Shown here in pieces: positions 1 to 8,589 of a stretch of 39,356 nucleotides of DNA; the stretch's first letter is position 1, and each line of letters opens with the position of its first letter. The stretch is taken from the NCBI GenBank assembly GCA_028285825.1, contig JAPYNK010000093.1, positions 1 through 39,356 of the forward strand. Reading direction: 5' to 3'. Made by a program: the position numbers and the translations under genes. This DNA is from Arenicellales bacterium. GTDB taxonomy: Bacteria > Pseudomonadota > Gammaproteobacteria > Arenicellales > Poriferihabitantaceae. The notes beneath the pieces were generated by a model. That model searched no databases. It was not told where the DNA came from and saw only the letters and a program-made list of their open reading frames with translations.

Positions 1-526
1 AAGCTCTGACCATACCGTTTAATTCCTGTCAGGTTACCTGTACTGAAGGAGTTGTCGAAGAAATTGCACATCGTGCGTACAACTACCCTTACTTCATGCA
101 AATATGGGGAGACTGCATTGCAAGCCGGCTTTTTTTAACCGGGTCTCGCAAATTGAAGATGGATACTGTCCGGGAGGCTGAGCTTGCCGCGGTTATCAAA
201 TGCACCAGTATTTACAGACAGCGCTACAATGAACTGGATAACATGGGTTTTACTCTGGCTACTGATATCGCCAGTGCCTTCAATGAATCCGGCAATCAAT
301 ACATACCTGTACAGGAGTTTGAGAAATTGGTTGGAATATCTCTACAGAACAGGGACTGCCGGTTAGTCGTGAAATAGTTCAAGAGAATGTTCAGAAGCTA
401 TCGCATATCGGGTATGTATGGGAGATTGCCGTTCCAGGTGAGGAGGAAGGGGAAGATCCGTTGCTTTGTTATGAGCCGGGCATTCCAAGTCTGATGAGAT
501 TTGTCGGAAGACAAATGCGGCCTTGA
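1..526 (+). pseudogene. AAA-type ATPase, C-terminal part, frameshifted (partial)
   Basis: The window opens inside an open frame (codons from position 3) that runs to a stop at 375-377. The peptide contains IAHRAYNYPYFMQIWG, which resembles the lid/helical region after the nucleotide-binding core of AAA-type ATPases. From about 345 the frame one base back reads TEQGLPVSREIVQENVQ and ends ...YEPGIPSLMRFV..., stopping at 524-526. That second stretch looks like the winged-helix tail such ATPases often carry. The simplest reading is one gene with a single-base loss near 340-355, so I join both parts. Walker A and B motifs would lie upstream of the window and cannot be checked. The family call rests on recalled motifs and is moderate at best; a sequencing error could also explain the shift. 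Confidence 0.5.
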
Positions 527-742
527 TCCCAAAAAAGCCTCCTCATTCTCGATATGAAGGGGGCAAAACCGTATTTGACGTGAGTTCTATCTGATGTGCA
601 AGTCGAAAATGGGTTGAATTGGGGGAATAAAAATTGTGGTTGTAAATTCATTGTTCTTTGTATAGACTTCGTTCCATGCATTACACAAGTACAGTATTAA
701 CTCTCACCCACAAGATCGCTTCCGGCGAATGCTTGCTACTGC

Positions 743-764
743 TACTGCGCCCGGCGGCGCAGTA
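743..764 (+). promoter_or_regulatory. Perfect 9-bp stem-loop upstream of leuA
   Basis: TACTGCGCC (743-751) and GGCGCAGTA (756-764) are perfectly complementary around a 4-base loop. No T-run follows directly, so it is not a plain intrinsic terminator. It may be part of a leader structure for leuA. Confidence 0.4.
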
Positions 765-791
765 ATCTCCTCTCACAATTCTATCTGTCTT

Positions 792-818
792 TTCTGATTG
801 GCGACAAACCAGTCAGAA
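792..818 (+). promoter_or_regulatory. Second leader stem-loop before leuA
   Basis: TTCTGATTGG (792-801) pairs with CCAGTCAGAA (809-818) over ten positions, one of them G-U, with a 7-base loop. A run of six T lies 18 bases further on (837-842), too far for a standard intrinsic terminator. The stop codon of a 22-codon frame (729-797) falls inside the 5' arm. Attenuation of leuA is possible but unproven. Confidence 0.35.
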
Positions 819-852
819 GTCACCTGTAATTGTCCGTTTTTTGGTTAGCAAA

Positions 853-2266
853 ATGAAAGAAAAACTTGTAATTTTCGATACTACCCTGCGCGATGGGGAG
901 CAGAGTCCCGGAGCCTCCATGACACAGGAGGAGAAAATACGAATCGCCCGTCAACTCGAGAAAATGAAAGTTGATGTGATCGAAGCCGTCTGAATCATCG
1001 CGTATTCATACTTTCATCGCGACTTCGCCAATCCACATGAGAAGCAAGCTTCGCATGTCAGCTGACCAGGTAGTGGAAAATGCCGTGACAGCTGTTGTCC
1101 AGTCACGACAATATACTGATAATGTCGAATTCTCGCCGGAAGATGCAGGTCGCTCGGAATTCGACTTCCTGTGCCATATCATCGAAAAGGTTATCCATGC
1201 AGGGGCGACCACAATCAACATCCCGGATACAGTCGGATACAACTTGCCGGGGCAGTTTGGCAGCTTGATTCAAAGACTCATCGAAACCATTCCGAATTCA
1301 GACAAGGTAGTCTTCTCGGTTCATTGCCACAATGATTTGGGGTTGGCCGTGGCAAATTCTCTGTCCGCTGTCATGGCTGGTGCCAGACAAGTCGAATGCA
1401 CGGTAAACGGTCTGGGTGAGCGAGCCGGCAATGCTTCATTGGAGGAGATTGTGATGGCTGTACGAACCCGGCAGGATGAATTTAACTGCAATACAGGTAT
1501 CGATACGACGCAGATTGTCCCGGCAAGTAGACTGGTTTCCAACATCACGGGATTTCCGGTACAGCCGAACAAGGCAATCGTTGGTGCGAACGCATTTGCC
1601 CACGAAGCAGGCATTCATCAGGATGGAGTGATCAAGGCCCGGGAAACCTATGAAATCATGCTGGCGGAAGATGTCGGCTGGGGCTCAAACCGAATGGTTC
1701 TCGGAAAGCACTCCGGTAGGCACGCATTCGTAGACAGACTCAAGGATTTGGGGTTTGAGTTCTCAAGTGAAGATGAGATGAATGATGCTTTTCGCCGTTT
1801 CAAGAGAATGGCAGATAGCAAGCATGAAATTTTCGATGACGACCTCCAGGCCTTGGTAACCGAAACAGGCAATCGTGCCGAAAACGATCATTTCACCCTG
1901 AAACATCTCAAAACCAGTTCTGAGACCGGCACCTTACCTTCATCAAGAGTGGTGATTGAGATTGATGACAGGGAAGTTGTTTCCGAGCAATCGGGCAATG
2001 GAGCCGTTGACGCAACCTTCAAGGCAATTGAAGATGTACTGCATACCGAAAGCGCTCTTCAGCTATTTTCGGTCAATAGCGTGACTAGCGGAAGCGATGC
2101 TCAGGGAGAGGTCAGCGTTCGCCTTGAAAAAAATGGCGAGATATTCAATGGTCATGGCACCGACCTGGACATTGTTGTTGCATCAGCCAGGGCATATATT
2201 AATGCTGCCAACAAAATCTTCAGTCAGGAAACCCGAATCCACCCGCAACGAGTCTCCGGAATATGA
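853..2266 (+). pseudogene. leuA: 2-isopropylmalate synthase, broken by an internal deletion
   Basis: LeuA joins acetyl-CoA and 2-oxoisovalerate in the first committed step of leucine synthesis. The first 45 codons (853-987) are a good LeuA start with the [13 protein letters not shown] metal/substrate motif and end at VDVIEA. A stop follows at 991-993. From 1001 the frame one base on reads RIHTFIATSPIHM and continues with HCHNDLGLAVANS, the GERAGNA region and the full C-terminal regulatory domain to 2266. In intact LeuA about 45 residues lie between these two segments (the rest of beta-strand 2 to strand 4 of the TIM barrel). They are missing here and the two halves are out of frame. The longest remaining open frame starts at an internal ATG (1037) and lacks the catalytic N-terminus. 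The enzyme should be inactive unless this is an assembly or sequencing artefact. The UDG gene follows one base after the stop. Confidence 0.85.
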
Positions 2267-2267
2267 A

Positions 2268-3008
2268 ATGACAATACTTGATCAACGTCGCTCCCAGATG
2301 CTTGGCCAGATGGGGATAACGATCTGGAAATCTCGCCCGTTTTCAGACCATGACTCAAATGGGGAAGAGTTGTCAAGTGAAGATGGAGTTGAGGTTGATG
2401 AAGATCCCAACGTCACCAATGTATTGGAACCTGAGCGGTTTACAAGTCTTGAAGAGGTCGCATCGGCAGTGCGGGGATGTCAGCGGTGCCCACTGTCGCG
2501 AGAAAGAAAGTATGCCGTACCCGGTACAGGCAGCCCTTCAGCGGACTGGATGTTCATTGGGGAAGCTCCGGGACGGGATGAAGATTTGCAGGGAATGCCT
2601 TTTGTAGGTCGTTCGGGTCAATTACTGACTTCCATGATCGTTGCTTTGGGGTTGACCCGTGATCAGGTATTTATTGCGAATGCCATAAAATGCCGACCAC
2701 CAAACAATCGAGATCCGGTGGAGGATGAGGTTAACCGATGCAAACCCTATCTCAAGGCGCAAATTTCCATGATTCAGCCCCGTGTGATTGTTGCACTCGG
2801 CAGAATCAGTGCTCGCCTACTGCTCGATGCCCATGAAAAAACACCGATGTCTGAATTACGTGGAGATGTACACACATACGAAAAGACGGGGATACCGCTG
2901 ATAGTGACGTATCATCCTGCATACTTGCTTAGAAGCCCAGATCAAAAGCGCATTGCATGGCAGGATTTATTATTGGCCAGATCTCAGTTGAGGCGTGGAT
3001 CAGCTTGA
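2268..3008 (+). CDS. Uracil-DNA glycosylase, family 4 (Fe-S type)
   Basis: This enzyme excises uracil from DNA to start base-excision repair. The 246-residue product has the family 4 marks: GEAPG at 98-102, the HPAYLLR motif at 216-222, and four cysteines (C71, C74, C142, C158) spaced to hold a [4Fe-4S] cluster. The N-terminal 60 residues are the variable acidic leader often seen in proteobacterial members. I start at the ATG at 2268, one base after the leuA stop, because the open frame further upstream lies inside leuA. That spacing suggests translation coupled to leuA, so a broken leuA might affect its expression. The nearest E. coli-type Ung (family 1) lacks these cysteines, so confusion between the two is unlikely. 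Confidence 0.92.
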   Translation: MTILDQRRSQMLGQMGITIWKSRPFSDHDSNGEELSSEDGVEVDEDPNVTNVLEPERFTSLEEVASAVRGCQRCPLSRERKYAVPGTGSPSADWMFIGEAPGRDEDLQGMPFVGRSGQLLTSMIVALGLTRDQVFIANAIKCRPPNNRDPVEDEVNRCKPYLKAQISMIQPRVIVALGRISARLLLDAHEKTPMSELRGDVHTYEKTGIPLIVTYHPAYLLRSPDQKRIAWQDLLLARSQLRRGSA

Positions 3009-3548
3009 AATTCCTTTCAGTGAGTTGAAACTTAGACGGCCAAGCCGTCTTTCTGGTTGTTCAATGCGTTCGTATTGACTGCTTGTGTCATATCGCCAAT
3101 GGCTTGTTAGCCTGCGTCATCTCGAATGCTGATCATTGCAAAGTATTTTAACTGGCGAACATGCGCAGCTGGATTGACACTACTTTCCTACTCTGTTTTG
3201 GCTGTGATACGGTCTATATTCCATGGAGGCGACAAATTTACCTGAAATGTTTCGGGCTTTCCTTTTCTTGATCTGTAAAGGTAAAAACTCTAATGGCCTG
3301 TGTTCTGCTTGAGAATGCTATTCCATTGTCTGGTTGACAGTCGTTAGTGCCGGTATCGCCATCAGGGTCAACTCTGCCCCCTGGCTTGGTTGATTCCATG
3401 GTCAATGGGTATCGGATCCGTTGTCCAAGAGACTTCCGAAATGCAACGATTATCGATTGGACTCTTGAACTCTGCAGTAACTGTTAGCAGTATCGGGCTG
3501 CTCCTTAAATGGAATGGCCACAACTGCCAGGGTTAACCCTCGAAAAAA
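3009..3548. other. Intergenic gap between convergent genes
   Basis: About 540 bases separate the UDG gene and mltD, which face each other. Apart from a short hairpin at 3034-3053 and a 12-base palindrome at 3529-3540, I see nothing in it: no open frame of useful length, no RNA gene, no repeat. Confidence 0.5.
3034..3053 (+). terminator. Probable terminator of the leuA-UDG transcript
   Basis: AGACGGC (3034-3040), loop CAA, GCCGTCT (3044-3050), then TT C TGG TTG TT. A 7-bp GC-rich stem with a short, interrupted T-tract 26 bases after the UDG stop fits a modest intrinsic terminator. Confidence 0.5.
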
Positions 3549-5015
3549 TTATTCCTTTCTGATAATCAGTTTTTGTCCGTGTACTAATTCAGAAGATGGG
3601 TCTAGATCATTCATTTCCAGGAGTTTTTCCAGGGAGATATTGAAAAGATCGGCGATTTTTCTGGGACTGTCGTTTTTCCTCACGTTATAGATGCCGTCAC
3701 CAACGGTGAAGATAGATCCACCTTTGTCCCAGCGAGCAACCAGCGATGCAGCAGTTCTCGAGTGAAGTTTTTCGTCCGATGAACCGCCTTTTCCCGGATC
3801 CTTCCCTTCCTTCAAATTGAAGGGAAACCCGCCTTCATCGATTCTGGGTATCGGGATTTGGAGCATCTGATCTGGAAAAATAACATCTGAGGTCAGGTTA
3901 TTCAGCTGCTTGAGTATTCGGACATTGGTGTTGTATTGGGCGGCAATGACGCTTAGGCTCTCTCCTTTTTCGACACGATGAACGTCCCACTCCAACTGTC
4001 CTTGATTCACTGTGTCTTCCAACTTTGAAGCCAGTTCGATGGGAACTACAATTTGGTGGGGACCGGTTGGAGGAGTTATGCCTTGTAAGTATCCAGGATT
4101 GAGTTCCTTCAGGTCGCGAGGTTTAAGGGAAAGCAGCGAAGCCATCGAGGTCAGGTCTGTTTGAGATTCGGCATCAATCACTGCAATGGTTGCCGTGTTG
4201 GGAATGGGGTGAAGAGTGACTCCAAACTTGTCAGGGTCCGCGATGATATTGCGAATTGCCAGAAACTTCGGCAGGTAGCTGCGGGTTTCCCGAGGTAGTT
4301 TCAAATGGGGGTAGGTTGCCGGGCGATTTGCTCGCAGATTGACATTTATCGCATTACGCACACGGCCTTCTCCTGCATTGTAACTGGCCAAGGCCAGTTC
4401 CCAGTCATTGTCGAACTCTCTCAAAAGAACGGTAAGCAAGTCCAGAGCCGCCCGAGTAGATTCAATGAAATCCTTTCGTTCATCGATCCACCAGTTCTGT
4501 CTTAGACCGTATTCTTTTCCAGTTGAGGGCATGAATTGCCATAAACCCGTGGCTTTTGCAGTCGATACTGCAGTCGGTTTGAAGGCACTTTCCAGCATTG
4601 GAATAATTGCGAAATCATAAGGAAGACCACGCTTCCCAATCTCCTCCACAATATAGGGAAGATACCAATAGGCACGTTTCGATACTTGTTCTAGATAGTT
4701 GTTTCTCTTGCCATACATTGTCTCGAATGTTTCAACGAGCGCGTCATCGGGGTCGGAATACTCGAGCTCAAAATTTTGCCGCAAGAAATGCCATAGATTC
4801 ATGTCTCCGGTAAAAGGAGCTTGAATGGATCCCGTAATCTCCGGGTTGAGATAGGCCTTTTCCATCTCCGGCTGCTTTTCAGAAGCTGTAGCGGGAAGTA
4901 TCTGGTCGATGCTTGATCTTGCGATCAGCCGGTCCCCTGAAGCAGGCATTGACAGGCCAAGCAGCAGAGGCAATGCCACTGACAATTTTTTCCAGCATAC
5001 AGTCGAATCAATCAT
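3549..5015 (-). CDS. mltD: Membrane-bound lytic murein transglycosylase D
   Basis: This enzyme cleaves the MurNAc-GlcNAc bond of peptidoglycan, releasing 1,6-anhydro products, in the periplasm. The 488-residue protein has a hydrophobic N-terminal segment (about 9-24), then an SLT/goose-lysozyme-like domain (about 115-255) with the ESAFKP motif carrying catalytic E142, GLWQFMPSTG, and ASYNAGEGRVRNAI. Two LysM peptidoglycan-binding repeats follow, near residues 350-395 and 440-487. No clear lipobox follows the signal segment, unlike E. coli MltD, so anchoring may be by an uncleaved helix or absent. The gene stands alone, facing the UDG gene and divergent from mdh. Confidence 0.93.
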   Translation of the reverse strand: MIDSTVCWKKLSVALPLLLGLSMPASGDRLIARSSIDQILPATASEKQPEMEKAYLNPEITGSIQAPFTGDMNLWHFLRQNFELEYSDPDDALVETFETMYGKRNNYLEQVSKRAYWYLPYIVEEIGKRGLPYDFAIIPMLESAFKPTAVSTAKATGLWQFMPSTGKEYGLRQNWWIDERKDFIESTRAALDLLTVLLREFDNDWELALASYNAGEGRVRNAINVNLRANRPATYPHLKLPRETRSYLPKFLAIRNIIADPDKFGVTLHPIPNTATIAVIDAESQTDLTSMASLLSLKPRDLKELNPGYLQGITPPTGPHQIVVPIELASKLEDTVNQGQLEWDVHRVEKGESLSVIAAQYNTNVRILKQLNNLTSDVIFPDQMLQIPIPRIDEGGFPFNLKEGKDPGKGGSSDEKLHSRTAASLVARWDKGGSIFTVGDGIYNVRKNDSPRKIADLFNISLEKLLEMNDLDPSSELVHGQKLIIRKE

Positions 5016-5182
5016 TGGATATCCATTTCAAAATCGTGCATAAGTTCTTTCATTTACGGGAATTCTGGAATCCGCAGTTAGATTCGTGCCAGGCAATGCG
5101 GAAGTTCTGCAATCTGAATTTATCGAGAGCAGGGCGAATCACTCGATGCATGTATTGTAACGAATCGAACCCGAGGATTTGC

Positions 5183-5211
5183 TTCGAGCACTAAACCAGA
5201 CAGTATATAAT
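5183..5211 (+). promoter_or_regulatory. Sigma70-type promoter of mdh
   Basis: A consensus -10 TATAAT at 5206-5211 lies 17 bases after TTCGAG (5183-5188), a weak -35. Transcription would begin near 5218, giving a leader of about 20 bases before the mdh ATG at 5238. Confidence 0.55.
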
Positions 5212-5237
5212 ATGCTTTTTTCAACCCAAACTTAGTA

Positions 5238-6215
5238 ATGAAAGATCCCGTCAGAGTGTCAGTGACCGGTGCTGCTGGCAATATTTCCTATGCTCTATTA
5301 TTTCGAATCGCGGCAGGAGATATGCTTGGAAAAGACCAGCCTGTAGTACTGCAGTTACTGGAGATTATCCCTGCCATGAAAGCCCTTGAAGGTGTCGTCA
5401 TGGAGCTGGATGATTGTGCCTTTCCTCTGCTTTCCTCGGTAAACATTACAGATGACCCGGGAGTTGCATTTCGCGACTCCAACATTGCGATGCTGGTCGG
5501 TTCGAAACCAAGAGGGCCAGACATGCAGCGCTCTGATCTAATCAAGGACAATGGAGCGATATTCTCGTTACAGGGAAAGGCGCTGAACGACAATGCTAGT
5601 CATGACGTGAAAGTAATTGTTGTGGGCAATCCGGCAAATACCAATGCATTTATTGCCGCCAAGAATGCACCGGATTTGAATCCAGCCAATTTCACGGCCA
5701 TGATGCGTCTGGATCACAATCGCGCCTTGTTACAGTTGTCAGCAAGGCTGAATCTGCACCACTCTGAACTCAGTCAAATGACCGTTTGGGGTAACCATTC
5801 TGCTACCCAGTATCCTGATATTACGAATGTCCTTGCCAATGGGGTAGCGATTTCTGATCAAGTGGATCAGGATTGGCTCATTAACGATTTCATGCCGACA
5901 GTGCAGAATCGTGGTACGGCGATTATCCGCGCCCGGGGAGCATCAAGCGCCGCATCAGCCGCTTCAGCTGCAATTGATCACATGCGTGACTGGGTGTTAG
6001 GCACACCCGAGGGAGACTGGGTCAGCATGGCAATTCCTTCGGATGGCAGTTACGGTATTCGGGAAGGATTGATGTATTCCTTTCCGGTGACCTGTTCAGA
6101 TGGCAGCTATCATATTGTGCAAGGCCTTGATATCAGTGATTTCAGTCGTGAGCGCATGATTGTAACCGAACAGGAACTGATCACCGAAGTCGAAGCGGTT
6201 CGTCACTTGATATAG
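5238..6215 (+). CDS. mdh: Malate dehydrogenase (NAD-dependent)
   Basis: Mdh interconverts malate and oxaloacetate in the TCA cycle. The 325-residue protein belongs to the group resembling cytosolic MDH rather than the E. coli type. It shows the nucleotide-binding [16 protein letters not shown] at the N-terminus, [15 protein letters not shown], the substrate-binding loop [21 protein letters not shown] with the second substrate arginine, and [11 protein letters not shown] with the catalytic histidine. Length and motifs are complete. The start at 5238 is fixed by the promoter just upstream. It appears monocistronic, with an 87-base gap to the glycosyltransferase. Confidence 0.95.
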   Translation: MKDPVRVSVTGAAGNISYALLFRIAAGDMLGKDQPVVLQLLEIIPAMKALEGVVMELDDCAFPLLSSVNITDDPGVAFRDSNIAMLVGSKPRGPDMQRSDLIKDNGAIFSLQGKALNDNASHDVKVIVVGNPANTNAFIAAKNAPDLNPANFTAMMRLDHNRALLQLSARLNLHHSELSQMTVWGNHSATQYPDITNVLANGVAISDQVDQDWLINDFMPTVQNRGTAIIRARGASSAASAASAAIDHMRDWVLGTPEGDWVSMAIPSDGSYGIREGLMYSFPVTCSDGSYHIVQGLDISDFSRERMIVTEQELITEVEAVRHLI

Positions 6216-6289
6216 CATGATTCACGAGTATGCATGATCAAGCTCGAATATCTTCTTGCTACCGGAATGAGTGAGCGTGGATCCTTTCC

Positions 6290-6319
6290 ATGACGCTGGC
6301 TAATGGAGGTCAGCGTCAT
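6290..6319 (+). promoter_or_regulatory. Inverted repeat enclosing the glycosyltransferase start codon
   Basis: ATGACGCTG (6290-6298) and CAGCGTCAT (6311-6319) are perfect inverted repeats with a 12-base loop that contains the start codon ATG at 6303. In RNA the start codon would sit in the loop of a 9-bp stem. No Shine-Dalgarno sequence precedes that ATG. The ATG at 6290 opens a 14-codon frame that runs past the gene start, which could couple translation. Confidence 0.4.
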
Positions 6320-7127
6320 TATTCCGGTTCATAATCGCCGGCAGTTGATTGACAGGGCGATTCGTTCTGTTCTCGCTCAGACCTATCCTGCGATTGAAAT
6401 ACTGGTTGTCGATGACGGATCGACCGATAATACGGCTGAATTGGTCATTAATGACTTTCCTGAAGTCAATTTGATACGACAAAAAAACCGGGGAGTCAGT
6501 GCCGCCAGAAACTCTGGCATTGCCGGATCAAGAGGTAACTGGCTGGCCTTTCTGGATTCCGATGACGAGTGGTTGCCGGATAAACTGAAATCACAAGCCG
6601 AGCTGTTATCCCATAATCCAGAGAGTCGAATTATCCATACGGATGAAATCTGGATTCGAGATGGAAAACGTGTTAATCCGGGAGGGAAACACCGAAAACC
6701 AGGCGGCTGGATTTTTGACAGTTGTCTGCCTCTGTGTTGCGTATCCCCATCGTCAATCTTGATTTCCCGGTCTGTGTTCGATGAGATTGGCAACTTCGAT
6801 GAATTGCTGCCTGTTTGCGAGGACTACGATCTTTGGCTGAGAATGTCTGCTCGCTATCCCTTCCATCTCGTTAATGAGCCTCAAATCATAAAATATGGCG
6901 GGCATGCAGATCAATTGTCGAAGCGGTACTGGGGTATGGATCGATTCAGGGTACAGTCAATACTGAATCTTCTGAAGTCCAGGCAGTTGAATCCTGGCCA
7001 AAGGCGAGAGGCGAGGAAGGCGCTATCGGAAAAACTGTCAATTCTGGTCAATGGCTTCAAGAAACGGGAAAACCATATTGACGCCGAACATTACCTCCAA
7101 CTATTGACGGACTGGGCGCTTCCATGA
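6303..7127 (+). CDS. Family 2 glycosyltransferase
   Basis: This is a GT-A fold sugar transferase, using a nucleotide-sugar donor. The 274-residue protein begins with the family signature VSVIIPVHNR, has VVDDGSTDNT for nucleotide binding and FLDSDDEWLPDKL, whose DSD serves as the metal-binding DxD motif. A C-terminal region with CEDYDLWLRMS matches the acceptor-side ED motif. No membrane segment is seen, so it is probably cytosolic or peripheral. Donor and acceptor cannot be told from sequence. The stop codon overlaps the start of the next gene by four bases (ATGA), so both are translated together. The start at 6303 gives the canonical N-terminus; see the inverted repeat around it. Confidence 0.9.
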   Translation: MEVSVIIPVHNRRQLIDRAIRSVLAQTYPAIEILVVDDGSTDNTAELVINDFPEVNLIRQKNRGVSAARNSGIAGSRGNWLAFLDSDDEWLPDKLKSQAELLSHNPESRIIHTDEIWIRDGKRVNPGGKHRKPGGWIFDSCLPLCCVSPSSILISRSVFDEIGNFDELLPVCEDYDLWLRMSARYPFHLVNEPQIIKYGGHADQLSKRYWGMDRFRVQSILNLLKSRQLNPGQRREARKALSEKLSILVNGFKKRENHIDAEHYLQLLTDWALP

Positions 7128-7720
7128 TATTCATAATCACTGCTTATCGCGCTGAAGCAGAGCCTTTTCTCAAAACTTTTGACTTTGACGTGGATAAGTC
7201 AGTTGGTGACTTTCAGGTTTTTCGGTCAGAGGCCATGGTCCTTGGTATTTCTGGCGAGGGAAAAAAGTACTCCGCAAAACTGACTGAATCACTGATTTCA
7301 GGTTATGTTCATGCCGCAGGCATTGAAAGTTCATTCTGGCTCAATTTTGGAATTGCCGGTTCAGGCTCTCACAGGCTGGGCACCCTGATTTATGCCGATC
7401 AGGTCATTGATGCAGAAAGCAATAACCTGTGGGATCTATCTGCCCGGGATTTTTTGGATTTCCCCGTCATGACAGTCAAGACCGTTACCAGGCCATCCCG
7501 CGAATATCAAGAGAAAGTTGCTTATGACATGGAGGCGTCCGGCATCCTGCAGGCCTTGTCGAAACATTCGCTCACGCAGCAGGCGCTTGTTCTAAAACTG
7601 ATTACGGATGGTCCGGATTATCCATTCCACCGGGTGGCGAAATCTGATGTCCTGGAATTTTTGACTGCTGCCGAACAGAAGCTCCACTCGATTATCAACG
7701 CCTTGCCGTCAGGCGGGTAA
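7124..7720 (+). CDS. Nucleoside phosphorylase-like protein
   Basis: The product (198 residues) resembles the phosphorylase superfamily that includes MTA/SAH nucleosidase and purine nucleoside phosphorylases: GISGEGK near residue 45, NFGIAGS near 75, and YDMEASGIL near 137, where a glutamate typically contacts the ribose. The end has KLITDGPD, matching the KxxSD-like loop with a threonine. It is shorter than MTA/SAH nucleosidase (about 230). Which base or nucleoside is used is unknown. It overlaps the GT2 gene by four bases, so the two may act in one pathway, perhaps removing a nucleotide by-product; that is inference only. Confidence 0.75.
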   Translation: MIFIITAYRAEAEPFLKTFDFDVDKSVGDFQVFRSEAMVLGISGEGKKYSAKLTESLISGYVHAAGIESSFWLNFGIAGSGSHRLGTLIYADQVIDAESNNLWDLSARDFLDFPVMTVKTVTRPSREYQEKVAYDMEASGILQALSKHSLTQQALVLKLITDGPDYPFHRVAKSDVLEFLTAAEQKLHSIINALPSGG

Positions 7721-7850
7721 ACCGCTTATCGATAATTGGAATGTTGCTCGGTTTGCACATTCAATTAACCGCTTTTGCGGCCTGCATTCATTGGATTGAC
7801 TCCAAGTGTTATATACTTCGGCAATTGATCAACTATTTCGCGAGAAACCC

Positions 7851-8570
7851 ATGCTAAAAATATTCACGATACCGGTAACTCTACTGGTTGTTCTCATGAG
7901 TTCCTTTTCTCTTTCTGCTGCTGACGACGAAGAGCATCAAAGAATCATCGAGAAACTGAAAGCCATGACGTCCGGGGAGGCCATGATAGAGAATGTGGAG
8001 AATTCTGATGCAGAAGGAGTCTATATCGTAACCATGGATTCTCGCGAGTTCTTCATCTACAGTAAAGATGACTACCTGTTGGTGGGCGAGCTCTATGATA
8101 CGGTAAGACATGTCAATGTTGGACAGGAGCGCACCAACACAAAAATTGCAAAAGCCATCAGCGAAGTACCAGAATCGGAAATGATCATGATGGGCGAGCC
8201 GCTTGAAAAATATATTACGGTGTTTACGGATACCGATTGCTTCTACTGCCAGAAATTCCATACGGAGATCGGAGATTTGCAGAGTCAGGGAATTCAGGTT
8301 CGCTACCTCATGTTTCCCCGCTCGGGCATTGGCACTGAGAGCTACTTTGAAGCAGTTTCAGTATGGTGTTCAGAGAGTCAGGCGGATGCAATGACACTGG
8401 CCAAGGCAGGAGGTACGGTTGATCCTGCAGAGTGTGAAAATCCGGTTGCAAGTCAGTATGAGCTCGGACAATTGATTGGCATTTCTGGAACGCCAACCAT
8501 TATTTTGCAGAACGGCAAGGTGATTAACGGCTATGCCCCGCCAGATGTATTGGCTAAAGAGTCTAGCTAG
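7851..8570 (+). CDS. dsbC: Thiol:disulfide interchange protein DsbC
   Basis: DsbC isomerises wrong disulfides in periplasmic proteins and is kept reduced by DsbD. The 239-residue precursor has a signal peptide (about 1-23, ending LSAADD), an N-terminal dimerisation domain to about residue 85, and a thioredoxin-fold domain with active site C130-F-Y-C133 (CGYC in E. coli). The cis-proline loop is SGTPTII (P215). A second cysteine pair, C173/C195, corresponds to the structural disulfide. I take the ATG at 7851 because it gives a standard signal peptide; the open frame extends 15 codons further without adding sense. Confidence 0.92.
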   Translation: MLKIFTIPVTLLVVLMSSFSLSAADDEEHQRIIEKLKAMTSGEAMIENVENSDAEGVYIVTMDSREFFIYSKDDYLLVGELYDTVRHVNVGQERTNTKIAKAISEVPESEMIMMGEPLEKYITVFTDTDCFYCQKFHTEIGDLQSQGIQVRYLMFPRSGIGTESYFEAVSVWCSESQADAMTLAKAGGTVDPAECENPVASQYELGQLIGISGTPTIILQNGKVINGYAPPDVLAKESS

Positions 8571-8589
8571 AGCCTCGCGGCAAGACGGT

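Larger units (their letters stand above)
527..852. other. Intergenic region and possible leuA leader
   Basis: This stretch of about 325 bases between the ATPase remnant and leuA has no recognisable gene. It holds two stem-loops near its end (743-764 and 792-818), a T-run at 837-842, and a 22-codon reading frame at 729-797. I see no convincing -35/-10 pair. The arrangement could be an attenuating leader, but the short frame has only two leucine codons, so a classical leucine leader peptide is not supported. Confidence 0.4.

Noticed and set aside
729..797. 22-codon frame as a leucine leader peptide gene
   Set aside because: It has only two leucine codons, not adjacent, and no Shine-Dalgarno sequence. 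Kept only as part of a possible leader, not as a gene.
3174..3310. TTGACA hexamers (near 3174 and 3333) as promoters in the gap after the UDG gene
   Set aside because: Neither has a -10-like hexamer at 16-18 bases, and no gene starts downstream on the plus strand.
3529..3540. Palindrome AGGGTTAACCCT next to the mltD stop
   Set aside because: A lone 12-base palindrome without loop, T-run or second copy; expected occasionally by chance.
5150..5185. tRNA-like T-arm (GGGTTCGATTCG on the minus strand)
   Set aside because: The T-stem does not close after the loop, and no acceptor, D or anticodon arms can be built around it. The resemblance is limited to about 12 bases.
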